Positions 56,101-64,000 of a stretch of 64,000 nucleotides of DNA are shown in pieces (positions within the stretch are counted from its first letter, which is position 1; each line of letters starts with the position of its first letter). Made by a program: the position numbers and the translations under genes. The stretch spans positions 2,728,001 to 2,792,000 of the forward strand of contig CP087210.1 in NCBI GenBank assembly GCA_020912385.1, in the 5' to 3' direction. Under the pieces are notes generated by a model. The model was not told the origin of the DNA and did not search any database. It worked only from the letters and a program-made list of their open reading frames with translations. This DNA comes from Neofusicoccum parvum (Eukaryota > Ascomycota > Dothideomycetes > Botryosphaeriales > Botryosphaeriaceae).

Positions 56101-57551
56101 ATGTCTGCTACCGTCTCGCCAGATGACTACGAGTTGAACGACACACAGCGGCAGGTGCGCACCTCGTGTGTGGCCATGTTTGCCGTCTCGGTCGTGTTCG
56201 TCGCGCTGCGGTGTTTCGTGCGCGTGCGGCTGCAGTCGCAATTCAGCGTGGACGACTGGCTGCTGGTGGCCGGCCTGGTGAGCACCTGCGGTTTCAAGGG
56301 CTGCCTTCCTCTACATGCTAACCATGCGTAGATCGGCTACCTTGCTATGACGGTCATGATTTGTTTCAGCATTAACGATGGTGGTTTTGGCAGAAAGACA
56401 GCAGAGCTGTCGGTTGAGACTTTCTACATTGGCGCAAAAGTAGGTGCAGTGCGTTATTGGGGCCATGCGAATGCTAAAGGTATGCAGTTCCTTGTGCTGG
56501 CGCAAACAATCTACACCTTGGCTATGATGATCACGAAGTTGAGCATTGCTTTGCTGCAACTACGCATCATTGGCCAGACCAGCATCGTGATGAGACGGAT
56601 TAACTACGTGTCGATTGCGGTCAACGTCATCATCGGCATTTACGAATTCTTTGCGCTGCTCTTCCAGTGCACTCCTGTACGATTCCTTTTCTCCGATGAT
56701 ACCGTCAAGCTCCAAAATACTCACTCCCGCTGTAGCCCCAAAAATACTGGACCCCAACGATGACAACAGGCCACTGCGCAGATCGAAACGGAGTCGCCAC
56801 CGGTGTATATGTCTACTCAGCTGTCAATCTTGCGCTGGACTGGTACTACGCCCTCGCATTGGTACCTCTGGTCTTGAAGCTCCAGATGAGGACCGTGGTC
56901 AAGATATCGACGGTGTTTGTTCTGGGTGTCGGTGTTGTGTACGCGTTCACCCCCACTCCGAAATCGCGATTGTCAATGCTGACTTGGTCTGTTCAGCGCA
57001 AGTGTCGCGAACATCATCCGCTTTAAGTCACTCATCGGCTACGCTCAGCAAGTCGACGTTCTCTGTAGGTGGACCAAACACGTCAAGCATGCATGCAAGT
57101 GCTTACTCTCTGGCAGACATCTTTATCCCGATCGCCGTCTGGACATGGGCAGAAATGTGTAAGGACTGCTGTTTTTCGATTTCACCCTACTTCTTCTGAC
57201 TGTCCTTCAGGCCTGGCACTGACTGGTGCTGCGTTTGCGACCTTCCGGCCCCTCGTTCGCCTCTTTCCCTGGGGTAGTTCGCGCAACGGATCCAACAAGT
57301 ACAGCGGCGGTCCGTCGCCATTCACGAGCTGGAAGACGTGGGGGACGCCCAACCGAAGAAAGGACCCGATGGAGCTGTCGGACATGGGAATCACGAATGT
57401 GACGGTGCAGGGCGGGACAATCTACGCCAATGAGCCGCACAACGGGGATAGGGAAGCCAACACTGGCCCAGCCTCAATCGGCGATGCTGAGAGCCAAAAG
57501 TACATATTGAAAGAGCAATCGGTGGAGGTGAGGCGGGAGACTTGGAAGTAG
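56101..57551 (+). CDS. Second fungal rhodopsin-domain (PTH11-like) membrane protein
   Basis: Exons I can join: 56101-56277, 56332-56439, 56488-56676, 56736-56938, 56997 to about 57065, then the frame from about 57066 to 57166 and a last exon from about 57211. Landmarks are QSQFSVDDWLLVAGL, LAQTIYTLAMMITKLSIALL, LRIIG, FFALLFQCTPPQKYW, CADRNGVATGVYVYSAVNLALDWYYA and RPLVRLFPWGSSRNGS. A 100-residue cytoplasmic tail follows. The frame between VDVL and YSLADIFIPIAVW does not join with any normal intron: a four-base offset remains near 57062-57066. So there is a frameshift, a sequence error or a non-standard splice. The function is that of a membrane receptor-like protein with unknown ligand. Confidence 0.7.
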
Positions 57552-58382
57552 GAAGCCCCGCGGCAATGCGGCTGGAGTGGAGCAACCCCGCTTTTCTGTC
57601 TGCATGTCATTGCGTGGGAAGATGCCTAAGGGCTACGACGAGATGATTATTAATTGCCTATCTGTTTATTACGACAACAACCTGGGGCTTCCGCAGGGAC
57701 TCAGTGATGTCCGTGAGTGTTTCTGGAACTACTGCTGCGCCAAGTATGGCTACCATGCAAATGTCTGCTGAGGTGAGGGTCGCAGATGTTCTGGTCCTCG
57801 TCAAGAGAGTATTGCTACCACCCATATTCTCGGTCGTATGCTGCAGACGAGGACTTGCGCTCAAAATCCCAAGAAGAATACATGCTTGCGCGAGTAGCCA
57901 AGGTCTTTATCTAGATGGCTTTAACACTTCAACGTACCCGGACGAACGCTGTTACTGCCCATGGGCCAGCCGGTTATCCTGTTCAGAGCAACTGTATCAG
58001 CCTCGGTAGTCGTCGGGTAGGTGTGATCGACAACTCCATGCAGGCGGCAAGCTTCCAAAGCATTTGTTCACCACCCATTCCGTCTGCACACGTGGAGTGT
58101 CAGCCCATTTCGGCAGATGCTACCACGCCGCACCCCCAACACACCAGATTCTCTTGGCGCGTTGGTGGGTCGGGCGCCTGCCTAACCTCTTTCGGGTGCA
58201 ATTCCGGTGCATCGGCGGCGGACGATAAAGTTACTGACACGCCGGGCAGCTGGCGCTTTACTCCACACAGACAGCTAAGGGTGCAACATGACGCAGGGAC
58301 CAAACATAAAGGCTGAAGCTCCATCCGACCCCGCCGCGGGGAGCTTCCACGTTGACAGCTCCTCGTCACCACCAATCCCACC
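57552..58382. other. Intergenic region, promoter of the epoxide-hydrolase-like gene
   Basis: 830 bases between two genes on the plus strand. I see no supported gene or repeat. Confidence 0.4.
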
Positions 58383-59393
58383 ATGACCATCGAAGGCCTC
58401 ACCCGCAAGACGTTCACGACCTCCCGGTCGCTGGACTACGTCTACTACGACTCGGCCCCCACCAAGCCGCTCGCCGCCGACAAGCCGACCTTCTTCCTCA
58501 TCCACGGCTTCCCGGACGACGCGCACCTGTGGAAGAAGATCGTGCCGCAGCTCAGCAGCCTGCCGCACCGCATCATCGCCATCGACCAGCTCGGCTACGG
58601 CGAGAGCTCCAAGCCGACCGACCCGGCGCTCTACAACTCCAAGGCCGTGGCCGCCGACATCGCCGAGCTGCTGGCGGCCGAGAGCGTGGCCAAGATCGTC
58701 GTCATCGGGCACGACTGGGGCTCGTTCGTCGCGCAGCGCGTGTGGCTGTGGCAGCCGGAGCTGGTCGCCGGCGTCGCCCTGCTCAACGTCGCGTACATCC
58801 CGCCCGCCGCCGAGCCGTTCGACCTCGCCGCCGCGAACGCCTACTTCGAGCAGGCCACCGGCTTCCCGCGCTATGCCTACTGGGAGCTGTTCACGGCCGC
58901 CGACGGCGCCGCCGTCGTCGACGCCCACCTCGAGAGCATGTGGTGCGCCCTGCACGGCGACCGCGACCACTGGATGCGCGACATGTTCTGCGTGCGCGGC
59001 GCCATGCGCGCCTTCCTCGAGGAGGACCGCACCGTCGAGCTCAAGGAGTACGCGCGCCCCGGCAACGGCTGGCGCGAGGAGTGGCTCGAGTCGGCCAGGA
59101 AGAATGGCGGACTGAGCGCCCAGCTCAACTCGTACAAGGCCCTGGCCCACAACCACCAACACGAGGTCGAGAAGACGCTGCCCGCGAGCCGCGCGCCCAT
59201 CACCGTGCCCACCTTCTTCCTGGGCTGCGAGAAGGATGACGTGTGCTTGCCTGCGCTGATCGAGGCGAACAGGGCGGCCGGGCTGCTGCCGGACCTGGAG
59301 GTCAAGATTATCGATTCGGCCCATTGGTGCACCATGGAGAAGCCGGATGAGGTCGGCCAGGCGCTGTATGGTTTCCTGTCGAAGAAGTTTTGA
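58383..59393 (+). CDS. Soluble epoxide-hydrolase-like alpha/beta-hydrolase, 336 aa
   Basis: Single exon. The oxyanion loop is FFLIHGFPDDAHLWKK. An Asp nucleophile sits in VVIGHDWGSFVAQR, with IAIDQLGYGESSKP before it. The acid is probably in LGCEKDDVCLP, and the base His is in SAHWCTMEKPDEV. HGFP plus GHDWG is the pattern of epoxide hydrolases and related haloalkane-dehalogenase-type enzymes, which open epoxides through an ester intermediate. The start, 17 residues before LDYVYYD, is the first ATG of the frame. There is no signal peptide, so it is cytosolic. No linked pathway genes are evident nearby. Confidence 0.9.
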   Translation: MTIEGLTRKTFTTSRSLDYVYYDSAPTKPLAADKPTFFLIHGFPDDAHLWKKIVPQLSSLPHRIIAIDQLGYGESSKPTDPALYNSKAVAADIAELLAAESVAKIVVIGHDWGSFVAQRVWLWQPELVAGVALLNVAYIPPAAEPFDLAAANAYFEQATGFPRYAYWELFTAADGAAVVDAHLESMWCALHGDRDHWMRDMFCVRGAMRAFLEEDRTVELKEYARPGNGWREEWLESARKNGGLSAQLNSYKALAHNHQHEVEKTLPASRAPITVPTFFLGCEKDDVCLPALIEANRAAGLLPDLEVKIIDSAHWCTMEKPDEVGQALYGFLSKKF

Positions 59394-61839
59394 TGTGGGG
59401 CTCTGGCTGCGGGATAAAGGGAGGTGATTGGCCTGGAAGGGCGGGGCTGGCCCTGGATAGCGGAAAGACTCAGGTTCCGACCGGTGGCTGCAGTTACTAC
59501 ATGTATACTAATCAACCGACGGTTGGATACTTTGCGCATCATGCGTAGGATGCACCTCATCCCACTGTCATGAAGTAAAGGTAGTGTAGAATTGCCTTGT
59601 GACACATTAGATTTGTGAAGAACCCTTCCCGCCACATGTCATGATGGTGAAGCTAGGGAAGAGTGCGGGGATGTTGTGGGTTAGGGAGTCTTCCTCGACA
59701 ACAAGCGTTCGAGAAACCCCACCACGTGCGGTTATTTGTTTCTGCTATGACAATCAGACTTGGTAATGGTACCTATCAGTCAGTAACATTCGTCAATGAA
59801 TCTTTCGACTTTACTGTTCCACCGGTTCCAATGGTGCACACGAGTGTAGCCTCCCAAGTCCGCACTCAATTTCCTCCGTTCGGTTAACAATCGGGGATGT
59901 GTTTGGAATGTTGCGTCCCCATTCGACCTGGTACATTGAAACACAAGGTAGGCAAATTTCTCAAGTGGTTTATTGAAGCTTAGCCGGCGGAAAGTGAGGC
60001 ACACCCTTCTCTCGTGTGACCCTCATGCTGCCCAATAGTTACCACAGAACAAAGTGAATTTCAGCTTCAGTACCATTGATCAGTGGATCTTATGATCACA
60101 AATTGGATGCTACACAAGTAAGAACTCCGAGGTCTTGCGGTCAAGCGTGGGCAATCTTACGTACGAAGGGACGGCGAGCTTGACGGGTAGTATGCGGGGT
60201 TGCTCGTCATGGCGATTTGGATATCTGAGTATTTGAGAACTCACTTAAGAGGAGGAAGAAGTTTCTGTAATGCGAAAGCCCTACCTATGTATAGGTCGTT
60301 GCTATTCCTGGCGTTTCCCCGTCGGTGGTCATGCAGGTGATCATCATCCCAGTGGACAAGGCTGGAAAGACTATGGCCGTTAGAATTATGGCGTCAATCT
60401 AATAGAGTTTGATCTTATCCTCAACAGGGAAACTCCAAACCGGGCTGGCGGGCAGGCAGACCATTTCCGCTGCCATAGCCTTACAAACTGCAAAACAACT
60501 CCCGATCGAGGGCTCCACAAAGCGCATTGTCTTGATCAACTTTGGTGAAGATTTCCACAGCCAAGACCATTGACACAAAAGCGTGGAGCTTAGAAAATGA
60601 AAGGGGAAAGTATTGTAAAACAAAGTTCAGCTCCAGCAGCCTCTAATTCTTCTTTTTTCTCAACAAAGCACTGGTTGCTACGATATTGACGACTCGGAAC
60701 ATGAGGCTGCATACATCGACTGTCTTCCAGTATAGGAAGGGAACAAAGCACGGAGATAGATGACTGCACTCGGAATGCGGTGCTTTGAGATACTAAGAGT
60801 AAGAAGCATAGATATGGCTTAGCATCGTGGCGCCTTTGCTCAGACTCACGATTGCGCACTGCGATCTGGTCCTCGAGATCGACGGGTACTGGGAAAGTTT
60901 CGATACCGAGACTTCCTGGGTTGACGCACCACGTGATTGCGTTATCGTCCTCTCCCGCGAATTCCGGAGCCCTCCGTGAAAGGGCAAATAAATGTAAAAT
61001 GAAAGATTCAAGTCGAATCAGCGGTGGCGACGAGAGCTTGAGCGCAGTGCTGTCAGGGAAAGTCCTGAGACGGTGATACAGCCATGCAGGGCAGTAAGCA
61101 CTTTGAGGACTGAGGAAGGTGAGTAAGGGAGTGAAAAACAAGCTACAAGGGACAAGGTGGAAGGAGAGATCGTCGTCGTTGTGGAGTGGCTGGAGAGAGG
61201 GCAAAAGTAGCCGAGAGTTCCCCGCTAAGGCTAGTAACTTCTCCCAGCGGCAACGGTCGGGTACTAAACTTAGCCACCGTCACGAGCCGCCCCGCATGAT
61301 ACCATCTCCTCGGCCAGATCAACGGCTCAGCTGGTAGCCTGTGAGCGTCCAATCAAACGTTCAGATGCAGAGAGAAGCCTTGAGTAGCCAATCAGGTACT
61401 TTTCGCTTCAGACTGAATTTCTGACTTCACCAGGCACGGAAATACGAAAGTAGGTGGCGCCTACCCGTTCATGTCATGGTCAAGACTGTACCTATGGAGA
61501 TGATCTAGAATCCGAGAATTGGCGTTGATCGCCCAGAAAAGTCTTCCTCTCATTTTAGAACACCAAAATCCAAAAGCCAGTCACGCTGACCAGGAGCCTA
61601 CGGCAGCACAAGGAGATTGTTCTTGACATGTCGAGATGGCAGCGCAAAGCTTCACCGGTGACGATTCGAGCCACATGTTTGCATCCAAAGAAATTTCGGA
61701 AGTGTACACCAAAAGATGTATATAAAAGCACGCACGATTCTCTTTCACTGCCGCCATCATCAACCAGCTTCTTCACCACTACAACCCAATCGACTCCAGG
61801 CTTCTTCACTATATCTCACATACCACTCAACCAGACAGA
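59394..61839. other. Gene-poor gap
   Basis: 2.4 kb without a convincing gene. A 204-codon minus-strand open frame (60590-61204) has no domain or codon signature that persuades me. The right end is the promoter of the cysteine-rich gene. Confidence 0.4.
61719..61728 (+). promoter_or_regulatory. TATA box of the cysteine-rich secreted protein gene
   Basis: TATATAAAAG lies about 120 bases before the ATG at 61840, an optimal TATA match. The leader between them is C- and A-rich and has no upstream ATG near the start. A strong TATA promoter is common for inducible secreted-protein genes. Confidence 0.7.
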
Positions 61840-62463
61840 ATGCTTTTCACCAACATCCTCCTCACCCTCGCTAGCCTCGGCACCGCCCTCGCCGCCATCA
61901 ACGACCCCGCCGACAACGCCGAGAAGCTCGCGCCGCGCGCCGAGTTCCGCGAGATCCTGCGGCGCGGCGTCGACCAGGAAGGCGGCGTCAGCCAAAAGGG
62001 CGGGATCGACCAGAAATGGGGCGACGGCGGGTTCGGCGGCGGCGACCCGTGGGCGCAGCCGCCGTTCAACGACCCCTTCGGGCGGCAGCCGGGGCCGCCG
62101 ATCGTCACGGCGCCGGGGTCGTGCGACCACGACAACGACTGCCCGCGCCTGTGCACCGCCGCGTACGGCAGCACGTTCAACGACCAGGGCACGCAGTGCT
62201 GCTGGTGGGGCGGCTGCGCCTGCTCCGGCGGCTGCAGCGCCCAGGGCGGCCTCAACGAGTGCGATGCCGATAACGATTGTCCGCGCCGCTGCGAGGAGAG
62301 GCTGGGGTTCAGGCCGCCGGGCGCGTCCAGGTGCTGCTTGCCGGGCGGCACGTGCAACTGCTTTGAGTACTGGTGCCCGAATGATGGCAGTAATCCCTTT
62401 GGACGCTTCGGAGGTGGGAGCCCATGGGGCTGGCAGGTAGGTCGCGCGCTCGGCAAGCATTAG
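61840..62463 (+). CDS. Secreted cysteine-rich protein with two 8-Cys repeats, 207 aa
   Basis: Single exon. The signal peptide is MLFTNILLTLASLGTALA. A short acidic pro-region ends near LRR (EFREILRRG), a possible processing site, then a Gly/Gln/Asp-rich stretch (GGVSQKGGIDQKWGDGGFGGG). The rest holds two tandem modules of the form C-x5-C-x3-C-x13/14-C-C-x4/5-C-x-C-x3/4-C. The first starts CDHDNDCPRLC, the second CDADNDCPRRC; each has eight cysteines, giving four possible disulphides. I know no named family with this arrangement. Small, secreted and Cys-rich fits a candidate effector, antimicrobial or wall protein; the role is not shown. Confidence 0.85.
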   Translation: MLFTNILLTLASLGTALAAINDPADNAEKLAPRAEFREILRRGVDQEGGVSQKGGIDQKWGDGGFGGGDPWAQPPFNDPFGRQPGPPIVTAPGSCDHDNDCPRLCTAAYGSTFNDQGTQCCWWGGCACSGGCSAQGGLNECDADNDCPRRCEERLGFRPPGASRCCLPGGTCNCFEYWCPNDGSNPFGRFGGGSPWGWQVGRALGKH

Positions 62464-63386
62464 TTGGACTATTGCTGACTTTCAGTGAAGAAAAAGGAGT
62501 AAGCGGAACTCCGGGTCTTGGCTCCATTCGTGAGAGAAAGCCAAGGACGGAGAGCACTTTCCAGATATGGAGGTTTGTCAGATTAGAGGGACAGGATCAA
62601 GCCTTCTCAAAGGTTCCAGGCCTTCTGTTTGCGGTAACGGTAGATTTGAATGAACATTGGACTTGCGATATGTCAATTACGACACATGTGAGTGCTCTCT
62701 GATGTGGTGATCTTGTAGATTCTATGTACAGAGTCAATCGCAACAGTTAAGATGGCGGTACTATGGTTGCACGACTCTGACAAGTAGCCAAGGATGATGA
62801 TCCGCCAATGGGCCGTCGTCGGGTGGGCCTAGTAATACGACGTTGAACCACTTGAGACGAAGACAAAGATGAACACCGAATGTTGACTGGTGAGTTGCTG
62901 AATAAAGACACCGTTGACGAATTGCTGAATATAGACACCGTTGACCGATGAGTTGCTGAATATAGACACCGTTGACTGATGATGTGATTTATGAAGTTCT
63001 CTATACGCGTATCGCGGTCCCAGTGCTACCATGGGTGGTTGGTGCTTGCTAGCTAGTCATCGGACGAAATGCGGAAGAGCGTCAGCATTGCTCAATTGGC
63101 TTGCCACTTTGTAGCTATCCGGCCGCCATCCCCCAAGCGAATACGAAGACGCTCACTTTCGTATGTGTACATGCGTGTATTGTCCGTGAATCCGAAAACT
63201 CGTGCCAAGTGCTCATCCCATTACTAACAGCAAATTATCTCCGTAGACTTGAGAACCAGTCGGAAAATATAAGAATAAGATCCGCATCTCCAAAAGAACA
63301 TCCATTCACAACTCACGATCCTAGCCCCCCTTCCACGGTACACACGCTGTAGTAGCAAGTCACTTCTATCCGGACATTTCAGCATC
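62464..63386. other. Intergenic region with a short tandem repeat
   Basis: The 3' flank of the cysteine-rich gene and the promoter of the SDR gene. The only clear structure is the three-copy repeat at 62894-62976. Confidence 0.5.
62894..62976. repeat. Three-copy imperfect tandem repeat, 25-bp core
   Basis: The core GTTGCTGAATATAGACACCG + TTGAC occurs at 62894-62918 (one A for T), 62921-62945 (first base A) and 62952-62976. The spacings are 27 and 31 bases. It is intergenic, with no obvious coding role. Confidence 0.9.
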
Positions 63387-64000
63387 ATGGATTACCTTCA
63401 ACACCTCACCAAAACCGTGCACCGCACCTCTTACCCCGCCATCTCGCCCACCAACCCCGCCAACTCCGCCGCCGGCAAAACCATCGTCATCAGCGGCGGC
63501 GCCCAAGGCATCGGCTACGCCATCGCGCGCGGCTTCTCCGCCGCCGGCGCCGCGACCGTAGTCCTGCTCGCGCGCCGCCAAGAAGCCCTGGACGCGGCGT
63601 CCGCGCGACTCCGGGCGGAGAGCGCGGCGGCGCAGCGGCAGACGGACGTGTGGACGTACCTGCTGGACATCCGCGACGCAGCCGCCGCCACCGCCGTCTT
63701 CGCGGCCATCCGCACGCGGCTGAACGCGACCGCGACGACGGCGGCCGAGCCGCGCGACGCGGACGTGCTCGTGACCAGCGCGGCCCGCCTGGACCAGGGC
63801 GACGGCCTGCTCGACTTCGACCCGCAGACCGTGCGCGACAGCTTCGAGACCAACGTGCTGGGCAACCTCAACCTCGTGCGCGCCTTCCTGGCGCCCGAGG
63901 TCCCCGCCATCCCCATCCCAGATGCGTTTGCTGGGAGGACCAAGGACACGAGCGGCGCGCCGGTGCCGGTGCGCGAGAAGGTCGTGCTGGACGTGTCGAG
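63387..64000 (+). CDS. Short-chain dehydrogenase/reductase, 5' part (cut by window end)
   Basis: The ATG at 63387 opens a frame of more than 204 codons running to the window edge. The Rossmann motif is TIVISGGAQGIGYAIARG (TGxxxGIG class, with S for T). VVLLARRQEALDAA then suggests NADP(H) preference. DADVLVTSAARLDQGD stands where NNAG is usual, and SFETNVLGNLNLVRAFL matches the helix before the catalytic Ser. The YxxxK lies beyond the edge. It is an oxidoreductase of unknown substrate. The N-terminal 35 residues precede the nucleotide-binding fold, as in fungal classical SDRs. Confidence 0.85.
   Translation, partial: MDYLQHLTKTVHRTSYPAISPTNPANSAAGKTIVISGGAQGIGYAIARGFSAAGAATVVLLARRQEALDAASARLRAESAAAQRQTDVWTYLLDIRDAAAATAVFAAIRTRLNATATTAAEPRDADVLVTSAARLDQGDGLLDFDPQTVRDSFETNVLGNLNLVRAFLAPEVPAIPIPDAFAGRTKDTSGAPVPVREKVVLDVS

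Noticed and set aside
60590..61204. Minus-strand 204-codon open frame in the gap before the cysteine-rich gene
   Set aside because: No recognisable fold, signal or neighbours support it. It may be real, but I cannot back it from sequence alone.
1..64000. CRISPR arrays, insertion sequences, operons or prokaryotic signals
   Set aside because: None are seen. Spliceosomal introns throughout mark this as eukaryotic. I also saw no convincing tRNA, rRNA or intact transposon by eye, though a covariance-model scan would be needed to exclude small RNA genes.

Overview
The window looks like nuclear DNA of a filamentous ascomycete (Pezizomycotina). The evidence is: short GT-AG introns of about 48-100 bases in most genes; fungal-specific families (Zn2Cys6 regulator, PTH11-like rhodopsin-domain proteins, LaeA/UMTA-type methyltransferase, highly reducing PKS); and GC-rich coding with AT-rich gaps. 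Most gene models below were built by hand-joining exons across splice sites that keep the frame. I could not run database searches.

Layout. 1-13 kb is mostly a housekeeping block: a CYP504-like P450 (cut by the window edge), an Esa1-type MYST acetyltransferase, a Rex4-type exonuclease, a small unknown protein, a cyclopropane-synthase-like methyltransferase, RNase H2 subunit C, a DUF4385 protein and the tRNA wybutosine enzyme Trm12/TYW2. 13.6-23.5 kb is accessory: a secreted alpha/beta-hydrolase with a 14-nt microexon, a rhodopsin-domain membrane protein, a LaeA-like methyltransferase, a decayed copy of the ribosomal protein uS8 gene, and two divergently transcribed secreted paralogues of unknown function. 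24.1-32.3 kb holds a Zn2Cys6 regulator, a FAH-family hydrolase, a broken VOC/extradiol-dioxygenase-like gene and an aromatic-ring FAD monooxygenase. Together these look like a partly decayed aromatic-degradation module that now abuts a biosynthetic cluster.

33.4-51.6 kb is a polyketide cluster: P450, MFS transporter, methyltransferase, second P450, a complete ten-exon highly reducing PKS (KS-AT-DH-CMeT-ER-KR-ACP, about 2,570 aa, no release domain) and an OYE-type flavin oxidoreductase. The FAD monooxygenase at 30.0 kb may belong to it. The inferred product is a C-methylated, reduced polyketide that is methylated and oxidised at several positions and then exported. Its structure cannot be read from sequence.

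52.6-64 kb is sparse: a WSC/MID2-like membrane protein with a frameshift, a second rhodopsin-domain protein, an epoxide-hydrolase-like enzyme, a secreted tandem-repeat cysteine-rich protein (effector-like) and the start of a short-chain dehydrogenase.

The most unusual signals are: a repeated change of coding-strand composition from C-rich to G-rich inside many genes; C-rich introns that sit at sharp AT-to-GC steps; two 14-nt microexons; several GC-AG introns; the uS8 pseudogene; the divergent secreted paralogue pair; and the double 8-cysteine repeat protein.
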